Positions 38,901 to 46,280 of a DNA stretch of 64,000 nt are shown one piece after another (the stretch's first letter is position 1; the number at the start of each line of letters is the position of its first letter). The notes under the pieces were generated by a model. It was given only the letters and a program-made list of their open reading frames with translations. It ran no database searches and had not been told where the DNA came from. The position numbers and the translations under genes were made by a program. Where the stretch lies: contig JACBWW010000047.1 of assembly GCA_020086605.1 (NCBI GenBank), forward strand, positions 6,015,411 through 6,079,410, in the 5' to 3' direction. This DNA is from Lanius collurio. Its lineage: Eukaryota > Chordata > Aves > Passeriformes > Laniidae.

Positions 38901-40255
38901 CACCCTTTTGAGATGCAGCCTCAGAGCCACAGAACTGCTTGAGAGTGCTATGGCCATTGCCCTGCTGCCAGCTCGGGGAACGCAGAGGAACACTGAATGC
39001 ACTGCAAATAACTACAGAAAAGGGAGGAAACAATAGTCTCTGACTATCAGCTGACTCCAAGCATAGCTATTTTCTGTTGGGATACCTTGACAACAATTTT
39101 CTTCTTTTTTTTTTCCCTGAGTACATTCACTACATATATTCATATATTCAATGTGGTTGGACTGGGCTTGGAGCAACCTGGTCTAGTGGGAGGTGTCCCT
39201 GCCCATGGCAGGCTGTTGGAAAAAGATGAGCTTTAAGGTTCTCTCCAACCCAAACCATTCTGTGATTCTCTGATTCTATGCTTTTATGATAAGAGTAACT
39301 CTGACAGTGTACCACTCTCCAGAAGTAATTGAGAGGTTTGCAGGTGCTGTCTGCCACTAATTGCTGGATATTCCTCTCACAAATAAGAGCTGGAAATTGA
39401 TGTAAGGCAGTGGGTGTAATTCTGGGACTGAAATGCGCAGACCTGTCTAATCTCATGAGAGTCTGTCACCGGTCCCAGAACTAACATTCATTAAGTGCCC
39501 AGTAGATGAGGGCATCAAAAGCAAAGCTCCTTTATTTCAAGCTGCAAAGACAAGCTTTGGACAAGGATGCACAGAGGCAACTCGAACCCAAATTATCCTG
39601 TAGTCTTCTTATCATCCCAACTCCTGTCCTTCTTCTTCCCCCTGCAGAGCTTGCTGTGGCCCAGTGCACTCAGCGCCCTGTTGACGTCGTCTTCTTGCTG
39701 GACGGCTCGGAAAGGATTGGGGAGCAGAACTTCCAGAGTGCCCACCGCTTTGTGGAGGATGTGGCGCAGCAGCTGACACTGGCCCGGAGCAACAGCGACC
39801 ACATGAATGCCCGGATCGCGCTGCTGCAGTATGGCAGCGAGCGGGACCAGAATGTGGTCTTCCCGCTGACCCACAACCTGACCGAGATCTCCAATGCCCT
39901 GGCACAGATCAAGTACCTGGACTCGTCCTCCAACATCGGGTCAGCCATCATCCACGCCATCAACAACATCGTGCTCAGCCCGGGCAACGGGCAGCGACTC
40001 GCCCGGTGCAACGCCGAGCTCTCCTTCGTCTTCATCACCGACGGCATCACAGGAAGCAAGAACCTGGAGGAGGCCATCAACTCCATGAAGAAGCAAGATG
40101 TCATGCCCACGGTGGTGGCTCTGGGGAGTGATGTGGACATGGATGTCCTGCTGAAGCTTGGCCTGGGTGACCGGGCAGCCATCTTCCGGGAGAAGGACTA
40201 TAATAGCCTCTCCCAGCCCAGCTTCTTTGACAGGTTCATTCGGTGGATTTGTTAA
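20795..40255 (+). CDS. Collagen type VI alpha-2 chain (spliced gene, canonical isoform)
   Basis: Structural chain that assembles with alpha-1(VI) and alpha-3(VI) into microfibrils of the extracellular matrix. The 27 coding exons sum to 3,063 nt, 1,020 residues, against about 1,019 in human. Order: signal peptide (about 1-20), N-terminal VWA (37-236), 335-residue triple helix (254-588), C1 VWA (about 604-805), C2 VWA (819-1020). Exons: 20795-20903, 21575-22173, 22641-22661, 23323-23388, 17 further helix exons plus the last two helix exons (listed separately), 31576-31621, 31744-31896, 32068-32520, 32805-32843, 39648-40255. All joins use GT/AG and keep frame. COL6A1 is excluded by the C2 start ([10 protein letters not shown]), the alternative C-terminal exon and the adjacent FTCD. 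No disabling change was seen. Confidence 0.97.
21320..21392 (+). mobile_element. Short CR1 tail
   Basis: GGTTGGAGTCAGCGATTTTA, then GAGGTCTTTTCCAACCTTAA and TTCTGTGATTCTAT, the CR1 terminus in sense orientation, in COL6A2 intron 2. Confidence 0.8.
21575..22173 (+). CDS. COL6A2 exon 3: N-terminal VWA domain
   Basis: A single 599-nt exon, residues 37-236, holds the complete N1 von Willebrand factor A domain. The metal-site loop reads DTSES (DxSxS). Further landmarks are [18 protein letters not shown] (MIDAS Thr region), [12 protein letters not shown] and LFAVAPSEK. An N-glycosylation sequon (NMT) is visible. The exon ends exactly after an ATG codon (AM) before GTAAGG. GC-rich third positions contrast with the flanking introns. 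Confidence 0.95.
22641..22661 (+). CDS. COL6A2 exon 4: 21-bp exon
   Basis: Encodes KHEAYGE, identical in sense to the short linker between N1 and the helix in mammalian alpha-2(VI). Flanked by TCCTTTGCAG and GTGAGT. Seven codons, phase 0 on both sides. Confidence 0.9.
23323..31354 (+). CDS. COL6A2 exons 5-23: 19 triple-helix exons
   Basis: Coordinates: 23323-23388, 23812-23865, 23947-23991, 24189-24215, 24507-24533, 24637-24681, 26055-26108, 26516-26578, 26832-26894, 27391-27480, 28273-28335, 28706-28768, 28894-28956, 29425-29487, 29925-29975, 30323-30358, 30742-30804, 31048-31110, 31319-31354. Nearly all are multiples of 9 nt beginning with a Gly codon (nine 63-nt exons, two 27-nt). The first still carries the non-helical [10 protein letters not shown] before Gly-X-Y starts. 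The helix is 335 residues, the known length for alpha-2(VI). A conserved Cys sits in GPPGCKGD (26055 exon). Four RGD motifs occur (26516, 28273 and two in the 29425 exon). The 51-nt exon holds a GFSYPG interruption. Confidence 0.95.
24143..24186 (+). repeat. Extended polypyrimidine tract
   Basis: Almost pure T with a few C, ending two bases before the AG acceptor of the 27-nt exon at 24,189. It probably serves as the intron's polypyrimidine tract, but its length suggests slippage expansion. Confidence 0.8.
24881..25135 (-). mobile_element. CR1 LINE 3' fragment
   Basis: Antisense CR1 tail in COL6A2: AATCTCAGAATATGCTGAGT, GACACCCCAACAATCCCACT, GGGGAAGAACCATTCCCTAA. Confidence 0.85.
25862..25899. 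repeat. CA / CCCCA simple repeat
   Basis: CACACACACACCACC leading into repeated CCCCA units inside a COL6A2 intron. Confidence 0.75.
26945..27115 (-). mobile_element. CR1 LINE 3' fragment
   Basis: AAATCACAGCATGGTTTGGG, CCCCTGCCATGGGCAAGGAC and CAAGCCCTGTCCAGCCTGGC in antisense order, within a COL6A2 intron. Confidence 0.85.
29545..29581. repeat. (ATTT)n / poly-A simple repeat
   Basis: Four ATTT units followed by 15 or so A residues in a COL6A2 intron. Confidence 0.85.
31576..31621 (+). CDS. COL6A2 exon 24: post-helix cysteine linker
   Basis: 46 nt, 15 codons plus one base, reading [15 protein letters not shown], then the split codon G|AC. Cysteine-rich junction between helix and C1 domain. 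Donor GTGAGC follows the single phase base. Confidence 0.9.
31744..31896 (+). CDS. COL6A2 exon 25: start of C1 VWA domain
   Basis: 153 nt, residues 604-654. Encodes [19 protein letters not shown] with the DxSxS metal site, and an NFT sequon (TNFTLEKNF). Ends in a split Gly codon before GTTTGG. Confidence 0.92.
32068..32520 (+). CDS. COL6A2 exon 26: main part of C1 VWA domain
   Basis: 453 nt, residues 655-805. Landmarks: [56 protein letters not shown] and [18 protein letters not shown]. Frame and length match the mammalian exon. Confidence 0.95.
32805..32843 (+). CDS. COL6A2 exon 27: C1-C2 linker
   Basis: 39 nt between TTTTCCTTCCAG and GTAAAC. Encodes [13 protein letters not shown] and ends one base into the next codon. 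This is the branch point for the two alternative 3' exons. Confidence 0.92.
35445..35740 (+). CDS. COL6A2 alternative terminal exon (2C2a-type isoform)
   Basis: Acceptor GCTCACTTGCAG precedes 35,445. In phase with exon 27, it encodes 97 residues starting [10 protein letters not shown], with [30 protein letters not shown] and [16 protein letters not shown], ending GLC and TGA at 35,738-35,740. Alternative C-terminal exons replacing the C2 domain are known for human and chicken COL6A2, and the family pattern ([20 protein letters not shown]) fits. The resulting chain would be 916 residues. It lies inside the 6.8-kb intron before the canonical last exon. Confidence 0.88.
36714..36719 (+). terminator. 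Polyadenylation signal for the alternative COL6A2 transcript
   Basis: AATAAA in TTGCAATAAAGTATACC, 974 nt downstream of the alternative stop codon. A canonical hexamer at a reasonable 3' UTR distance. Confidence 0.6.
38425..38688 (+). mobile_element. CR1 LINE 3' fragment
   Basis: CR1 in sense orientation: TTTCTTCACTGAAAGGATAG, GGCTACCCAGTGAAACAGTG, GGTTGGACTTGAGAATCTCA. Lies in the last COL6A2 intron. Confidence 0.85.
39158..39283 (+). mobile_element. CR1 LINE 3' fragment
   Basis: GGCTTGGAGCAACCTGGTCT, CCCTGCCCATGGCAGG and CCAAACCATTCTGTGATTCT in sense order. Confidence 0.88.
39648..40255 (+). CDS. COL6A2 exon 28: C2 VWA domain and stop
   Basis: 608 nt, residues 819-1020, from acceptor TTCCCCCTGCAG. 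Begins [20 protein letters not shown], then [24 protein letters not shown], an NLT sequon, [22 protein letters not shown] and the terminal [10 protein letters not shown] before TAA at 40,253-40,255. The strongly conserved C-terminus identifies alpha-2(VI). Coding GC content is much higher than the flanks. Confidence 0.96.
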
Positions 40256-40997
40256 AGGAAGGGCGTACATACAATCCCTCTCTCACTAATATTTGCACCC
40301 CTGATATTACTTGTTGTATTTTCTTCCCCCTGTATGGTTACCAGCCCAGAAGAGCTGCCCTCTGGGTCCTCCTTTCTAGCCAAAATCCAGAGCTCTTTAT
40401 TGATTTTCATGATGAAGAGTCATATATCTTACATTTATGGTGCTAACTAAAACCCAGATCAAAGCAGGATACAGAACCATATGATGTACTTCTGTAAAGC
40501 TTTGCACACACCAAGCCATGACTTGTGTACGTACTGTAATCGTAGGAGGCCTTATCAGAGATGCAAGAAACCCTTCCAGTGTAACAGGACCAATGAATAA
40601 TTCTAGTTTTCAAAAACTCTCAATATCTCTCAGTGCATCTTGCTCCTCCTTCCTGGAAGCAGCAGGAGGTTTTGCTGCCTTCCACAGATGCTCCTTTGGG
40701 GGCTGTATCTATCTTAAATTTTGCAAATCATCTCCAAGATCTTTATTTTCCTGTGGGCCATACCTCCCTTTATTCCTTCTGTCATTCTACCCGTCACCAG
40801 AACCTGCTCATCTATTACTGCACTCCAAATTTCAGCTGAGAGGGGCAGCATGACTCCCAGCATTGACACAATACTGGACAGCCACCAGAGCTGCCTCCCA
40901 GTCACCCCAATGTGCTCAAAGCATCCATGGTACCTTCTTCCCACTGGTATCTGCTGAGCAACGCCCAGATTTGAACTTGAATTGTGCTGTCTGCAAA

Positions 40998-41003
40998 AAT
41001 AAA
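40998..41003 (+). terminator. Polyadenylation signal of canonical COL6A2 mRNA
   Basis: AATAAA in CAAAAATAAACAAACC, 743 nt after the stop codon. First canonical hexamer in the 3' UTR. Confidence 0.7.
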
Positions 41004-41119
41004 CAAACCTTTTTCACCCTATCCTGAAAAAGCCTCTTTTTTCTGGAGTTTGGGGGATTTAAAAAATTATTTTCAGTGAACAGCTGATTCTCCTGGTTTC
41101 AAGCTGCTAAGTCCAGATA

Positions 41120-41218
41120 ATCATGGAATCACAGAATGGTTTGAGTTGGGAGGGAACAGAAGGACTATCTCATTCCACTCCTCCTGCCATGGGCAGGGAC
41201 ACAGATTGCTCCGAGCAC
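41120..41218 (-). mobile_element. CR1 LINE 3' fragment
   Basis: ATCATGGAATCACAGAATGG, TTTGAGTTGGGAGGGAACAG and CCTGCCATGGGCAGGGACAC, an antisense CR1 tail between the convergent 3' ends of COL6A2 and the PRR13-like gene. Confidence 0.85.
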
Positions 41219-41277
41219 TGGCCTTGTTCACGTTCCTCATCTGTTCCATGGGAGATCCCCTCTGCCATGGTGAGCTT

Positions 41278-41283
41278 TTTACT
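41278..41283 (-). terminator. Possible variant poly(A) signal of the PRR13-like gene
   Basis: On the minus strand this reads AGTAAA, a known variant hexamer, 411 nt after the stop codon. No canonical AATAAA occurs on this strand between the stop and the COL6A2 3' end. Tentative. Confidence 0.35.
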
Positions 41284-41693
41284 ATAAATTATTACCCTGA
41301 TGTGGAGGATGGCAGCCCACGTAATTACAGTATCCCCCAGCCACCCCTTCTGCTACACCTGGGAAAGTTCACACGAAATGTAAGGAGTTTTACGGGATCC
41401 CTGTTAGCAGCCAGTACCACTGCGCAGGAAAAAACACACAGACACCCGCAGACTGGAAAACAGCATGTGATGGGTTTCAGTGGGGTCCCCAAAGATAGAG
41501 GGTGGAAATGCTGTCCATTGACTCTGAGATTCCAGGTGAAAGGATTTACAAGCTACACGCAAGAAAAATCACTCAGCAGGCAAAACACTGTTCCAAAGGG
41601 GGAGGGAGAGGAGTGACATGCAGGGGGTTCCCACGAGGAGTTTGGCCTCATGTTTTGCTGATCACTGCAGAGCAGGTGGGACATGCCAGACGT

Positions 41694-41744
41694 TCAGTCA
41701 GAGTCAGAGCTTGAGCTGCTTGAGCTGCAGGAGCCACTGGAGGG
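41694..41744 (-). CDS. PRR13-like gene, last coding exon
   Basis: 51 nt after TCTTCCCCAG. Encodes PSSGSCSSSSSSSDSD and TGA. The Ser-rich, Ser-Asp ending is the feature that most clearly links the gene to PRR13. It continues phase 0 from the previous exon. Confidence 0.72.
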   Translation of the reverse strand, partial: PSSGSCSSSSSSSDSD

Positions 41745-43193
41745 CTGGGGAAGAGAAAACAATTTTATGGCAGCAGGGAAATGAGCCTCTGTCACAGCAT
41801 TCCTGAGAGGGGTTAGTGACCCTGTGGTGGCTGCCCCATCTTATGGGAGGGCTGGAGGTTTTTTATGGTTTTTTTGCAAGGCTCTTAAGGTCAATAAAGG
41901 AAATTCCAGAAAGGTCTTGCTCTCTGCCAGCAAGGACCAGCGTCACAGTAGGTCACTTCTAAAGCTGTTTCCCAGTGAGAGGAGCTGCTGGTTTGATTTG
42001 TCTGCGAAATGCTCCCACCTCCAACGCTGGAAATGGGGCCTTGTTTAGCAGTTCCTCATTCAGACCTGGTCAGGATGATGCCCATCCCTGGAATGGCATT
42101 TTCTGCAGAATCTACTCCAAGCACAGGGAATCGCTTCCCCTTTTTTGGTTTTCTTGTGAGTTTTTTGTTTTGTTTTGTTTTTAAGGATGAGCTGAACAGT
42201 TCCTCTGCTGCAACACACTGAGTGAATGTCCCTTATGGAGGCACAACTTGCACTCAGGTGAGCAGGACAAAGTCCTGGAATTTAATACACTGTACAGTGC
42301 ACCCTGAGCCATGTCACCACTTTAAATGGCTTCAAGGAATTTCCTGGATTGCTTTTCAAATTACTCACTTAATATGACTTATTCTTGCCTATTTATTAAT
42401 CTAACAGGAGTTTCCACATCTAAAAAAAAACCCACTTAAGTTTTGGCAGCTTGCTCCAGCCACTACACGATGGGAGAGGAGAGTCCCAGCTGCTCAGGCC
42501 GGATGCTGTGGAATGGGGAGGGGGTCCAAAGGACCCCAACAGAATTAGGGATGGGTTCACTGCTGTGCCACTCTTACCTTGCCTCCGTGGTGCTTGCAGT
42601 GCTTCTTCTTATGGTGCTTCTTGTGGTGATCCTGGTGCCCGTGGGGGTGATGGCCTCCTGGGGGGTGCCCATGGGGGTGATGGCCTGCCGGGGGGTGCCC
42701 GTGGGGGTGATGGCCTGCCGGGGGGTGCCCGTGGGGGTGCTGGCCAGGTGGAGCAGGGCACGGGGGGCAGACTGCCACACCGCCAGGGCAGGGACCTGTG
42801 CCAGGCCCAGGGTATCCTGGCGGGGCAGGAGGGCACACTGCAATGCCACCAGGGTAAGGACCTGTGCCAGGACCGGGGTATCCCGGTGGGGCAGGAGGGC
42901 ACACTGCCAGGTATGGTCGTGGTGGGCCTAGGAAGGAGAGGGGGCTGTTAGTAGGCAGAGACAGGCACTCCTCAGACAGACAGAGCAAGGAGCTGGTGTA
43001 CCCTTCCACCCAAAGGGCCCATCCTGGTCTACCTTGTCCTCACAAAGGACACCCCACATGCCTTTGGGATGCAAGGTAAACCCCAACGTGCCTGTGGCCA
43101 TGGCACAGAGCTCCTCTCTGAGCCCTGATGGCTGTGTGGGATCTGCAACCCTGCCTGGCCCCACAGCCCCTCACCTTGGTTGGGGTCACACAT
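41694..43193 (-). CDS. PRR13-like proline/cysteine/histidine-rich small protein (spliced)
   Basis: Three coding exons: 43175-43193 (ATG, MCDPNQ), 42578-42927, 41694-41744. Joined they give 139 residues in frame with GT/AG borders (CCAAG|GTGAGG, CTTCCTAG|GC, GGCAAG|GTAAGA, TTCCCCAG|CCC). Layout: two near-identical Pro/Gly blocks starting AVCPPAPPGYPG (from residues 14 and 36), four His repeats of GHHPHGHPPA type (68-105), a basic HHKKHHKKKHCKHH patch (106-119), and a tail SSSSSSSDSD. The Pro-rich front, Lys/His patch and Ser-Asp tail follow PRR13, but the Cys and His repeats are unlike the mammalian protein as I recall it. No signal peptide or membrane segment. Function unknown; metal binding by the His repeats is inference. 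It lies between FTCD (same strand, upstream) and COL6A2 (convergent). Confidence 0.75.
42578..42927 (-). CDS. PRR13-like gene, main coding exon
   Basis: 350 nt encoding residues 7-123 (plus the end of a split Gly codon). Acceptor TCCTTCCTAG precedes 42,927 and donor GTAAGA follows 42,578. Contains nearly all the Pro-, Cys- and His-rich repeats. The opposite strand of the same DNA also stays open and mimics a Gly-rich collagen-like frame, an artefact of the GC-rich tandem repeat. Confidence 0.75.
42634..42753 (-). repeat. Coding 30-bp minisatellite, four units
   Basis: Four head-to-tail 30-bp units (42634-42663, 42664-42693, 42694-42723, 42724-42753), differing by a few bases, each adding ten residues of the HPHGHPPAGH type. 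The unit is a multiple of three, so copy-number changes would preserve the frame. Confidence 0.9.
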
Positions 43194-43213
43194 CTTCCTC
43201 AGTGGTCTCCGAG
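43175..43213 (-). CDS. PRR13-like gene, exon 2 with start codon
   Basis: Exon bounded by CTTTCAG (upstream) and GTGAGG. The ATG at 43,193 is the first AUG if transcription starts near 43,690. The frame upstream is open but has no Met within the inferred transcript, so this start is preferred. Confidence 0.65.
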
Positions 43214-43622
43214 CTGAAAGGAAAGGACAGGCACCATCAGTCACCTCTTGCCAGGGGACATTGACCAGCCAGCAGCTGGGACCTGACTCCTCTGTCCCAC
43301 ATATCTGTCCCGGCACAGAGACCACACTTGCTTCCCCAGGAGCAGCATCCCCCCACAGACCCCGACAGCTGCCGTCCTGTCCCTCTGGTGACAGCGCGAA
43401 CGCCCAGAGCAACTGGCCCCCTCCATGCACCCCCAAAGCCCAGGCATGTGGTTTCTATTTTAATGGAACTAAACTCACGCTGGACCAGCCTGGGTGCCAA
43501 GCTCGTGTCCTCGTGGGCCATGGGGGGACTGGGCACACTGCCTGGGCGCAGTGCCAGCCATGGGGACAGTGCACCCTGACCCAGAGGTGCCCACGCTCCC
43601 GCTGCCCCCGCCGTGCACTCAC

Positions 43623-43692
43623 CACACCTGCGGGAAAGTTCCCAGAGGAAGCAATGCCGGAGCACTCGGGATCCCCGCACTTGGCACGGCTC
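43623..43692 (-). other. PRR13-like gene, untranslated exon 1 (5' end approximate)
   Basis: Inferred from a TATA-like box about 25 nt upstream and the donor GGTGTG|GTGAGT at 43,623. Contains no ATG. Confidence 0.5.
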
Positions 43693-43712
43693 TCCCGGCT
43701 GTCGGGCACCCC

Positions 43713-43733
43713 TTAAATACCGGGGCCCCGCCC
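43713..43733 (-). promoter_or_regulatory. TATA and GC box of the PRR13-like gene
   Basis: Minus-strand TATTTAA at 43,713-43,719, preceded by a GC box GGGCGGGG at 43,726-43,733. The surrounding 43.6-43.8 kb is CpG-rich. Consistent with a start near 43,690. Confidence 0.55.
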
Positions 43734-44175
43734 GGCTGAGCAGGGGCGCGGCGGGCTGGGGTGACACTGGGGCGGTGAGACCGCGCCGTCACCATGGCAC
43801 CCGAGAAACGTCCCCACGCCGCTCCCAGCCGGCACAAAGGTCCCACAGCGATAATAAACACAGGCGGTGGAGGGCGGTGATTCCAGCTCCCGGCGTCAGG
43901 GGGTGGTGGATGGAGTGACTCAGCTGACCCCACCACGAACCCTGGCTCTGTGCTCCCAGCTCAGGAACAGCCGCCAGGAACAGGGGTGACCTTCCCACAG
44001 ACCGGGGTGGGGGCTGTGGGGCAGCGGGGGTGCAGGGGCCAGACACTGCTCAGGATGTTGCTGCCGTGTGCGGGTGGAGGGCACAGTATCTGCTGTCACA
44101 CCCGGTCAACAGGGTTGGATGCCTTGATTTTCAGGTTTTCTTCTCTGAGGATCTATGAGGAGGGTGCAGGGTTTC

Positions 44176-44211
44176 TCCCATCCCATCCCATTCCATCCCA
44201 ACCTACCCCAT
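44176..44211. repeat. (CCCAT)n simple repeat
   Basis: Five or six imperfect TCCCA/TCCCAT units between FTCD and the PRR13-like gene. Confidence 0.75.
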
Positions 44212-44651
44212 CTCCCTGCTAACACCCCTCATAGTGCCTCATGTTTGGTAGTGCTCCCTTCCCAGGCAATGCAACAGGCTGGAATTGTCACATACAGCCT
44301 GAAAGATGCCTGGCAGAAAGGGATCGTGCCAGATCTTGCCCCAGATTTAGGGTAGGAGGGTGTTTCATGGAGTTTTCTGGACACAGGGACTGTGCAGGAT
44401 CAGGAGGTGCCCATGCACAGGGATCTCCTTGCCGGCAGGGCCACAGGGATCCTGCCAACCCAGTCATCTACTTCTGCTGCAGGGATGGGAGGATGAAGCC
44501 TGGGGTCCAAGCCCCAGACAGCAAACACCGCCCCCCGCCCTTGCCCAGGGAAAAGCCAGGGAATATGATGCTGGATGTGCCTGAGCAGACCAGCTCTCCA
44601 GAGAAAGACACCAACAGAGCCAACAGGCAGGGACAAGAGTTATTTCCCAGC

Positions 44652-44657
44652 TGTATT
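44652..44657 (-). terminator. Possible variant poly(A) signal of FTCD
   Basis: Minus-strand AATACA, 39 nt beyond the FTCD stop. No canonical AATAAA lies between FTCD and the PRR13-like promoter. Tentative. Confidence 0.3.
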
Positions 44658-44695
44658 TGCCACTGGGGCACCCCCAGAGCACTCCCGAGCCCTTC

Positions 44696-46280
44696 TCAGG
44701 CCACCCGCTTGTCCAGCAGCGCCAGCACGACTGCCGAGCCTTGCTTTGCCTCTTCCAGCAGCCCGGAGACCTTCTGTGACATCTGCGTGGGGACAAGATG
44801 TGTCATTTGCCACTCGAGAGGACAGAGGAGCCACCCACCACGCAGCCCAGCGTCCCAAGGGCCACGGGGGCTTCCGGGCCTTCACAGCCATCCCCGCCCT
44901 ACCTCAGCCACCCCGCCAGGGGGCGCCCGCGCAGCCCTGCTCACCACAAGCTTGAACTTCTCGTCCGCGATGTCCTTGAGGTTGATCATGACGTTGAAGT
45001 AAGCTCCGAACACTGCCGCTTCCAGCATTTTGGCTCCCACCTGGGAAAAGTCGGGCTTGCGAGAAGCTCCCCTGGTGAACCAGCTCCACCACAAAGCGCT
45101 GAAGCAGGTCAGACCCTTATGCTGCAGGACTCCCACCCTCTACCACCCAGCAGCCCGCAGTGCTTTCCAGCTGGAAAGATGCATCCTGGAGGTCAGGACA
45201 TGGGAGAACACCTTCCAGGGCAGTATGTGAGCTGGGGTCGTACCTGGATATCAGATTTGCAGGCCAGGTTGCAGTGTCGTGCCAGCTCCTTCAGAGCAGG
45301 CCAGAGCCTGCTCACCTTCTCTGCCAGGCCGTAGGGCACCCCCACGGCCGTCTTCAGCCCCTGCTGCATGGCAGCCGTGCGCCTGGGACAGCCCTGGGAT
45401 GAGTGCCGGGTGGCTGTGCCCCCACAGTGAGCCAGTCCCCACCAACCCAGCTCACCTCTCCTGCTCTTCAGGGGTGTTCTTAGGCAGCTTCATGGCTTCC
45501 TGCAGACAAAGAAAAGCAGTTTTGCTGCTGTCACCCAGACTGTGCCTTGCATCAGAGGTTGGGCAAACCCCATAGCTCCCATGCTCTTGCAAACCTCCCT
45601 TATATCACAATGTCCTTTCCTCTGGCTTTGGCTGTAGCATCTCTGGAAGTGTTCAAAAAGCAAGCAGATGTGGCACTTTGCCATATGTTTTAATGGGCAT
45701 GGATGTACTCAGTAGAAGGTTGGACTTGATAATCTCTGAGGTCTTTTCCAACCTTAATGATTCTGTAAGTCTAAGGTCAGAGCACTGCTCCTAAGGAATC
45801 CAGAGTGCAGCAATCCAAGCCCTTCTCCCAGCTGGAAAACCCCCGTTTCCCTGCAGGATGCCTCTGGTAGGACCTCACCATGTAGCTGCTGAAGGCGCGG
45901 GAGTCGGCATCTACCATTGCCACCAGCTCCTCCATGGCTTGGTGGAAAGGGGGGATCAGCTTCCTCATGATAGGGTCCAGGTCCTCAAACTGCCGCTTCC
46001 CATAGCTCATCAGCCCCACCATGCTGCCCAGTGCTGCTCCCTGTCAGGGTAAATCCTCCAGTGGGACACAGTGCCCACTGCTACCAGCATGCCAGCTCCC
46101 CTTGGCACACCCATGACCTCCAGGCCTCCATCTCGCTGTGGGGCACGTACCAGGGCTCCCGCAGCTGCAGACACAGAGCCTCCTCCCGGCGCTGCCGACC
46201 TCGCTCCGACTGCTCGCACGAAGGCACCCAGTGGCTTGGCCACCAGCCCCCCATCCACCTCCCCTGCTTCCACCAGGTAC
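44696..46280 (-). CDS. FTCD exons 9-14: linker and cyclodeaminase domain
   Basis: Exon 9 (46151-46280) residues 323-366 with [19 protein letters not shown]; exon 10 (45879-46040) 367-420 with [12 protein letters not shown] and the VDADSRAF loop, where Asp412 corresponds to the cyclodeaminase catalytic Asp; exon 11 (45456-45499) 421-434; exon 12 (45244-45382) 435-481 with [14 protein letters not shown]; exon 13 (44945-45040) 482-513 with [14 protein letters not shown]; exon 14 (44696-44782) 514-541 ending LLDKRVA and TGA. The helical-bundle domain is complete. Confidence 0.95.

Noticed and set aside
20795..40255. Possibility that the collagen gene is COL6A1
   Set aside because: The C2 sequence, the alternative terminal exon, the helix exon pattern and adjacency to FTCD all indicate COL6A2.
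42451..42951. Collagen-like Gly-rich plus-strand frame next to COL6A2
   Set aside because: It is the antisense shadow of the 30-bp repeat exon of the PRR13-like gene. Splice sites, promoter and Ser-Asp tail support only the minus strand.
44241..45002. 253-codon plus-strand frame
   Set aside because: Antisense to FTCD exons 13 and 14, whose protein and splice sites are unmistakable. No start context or domain.
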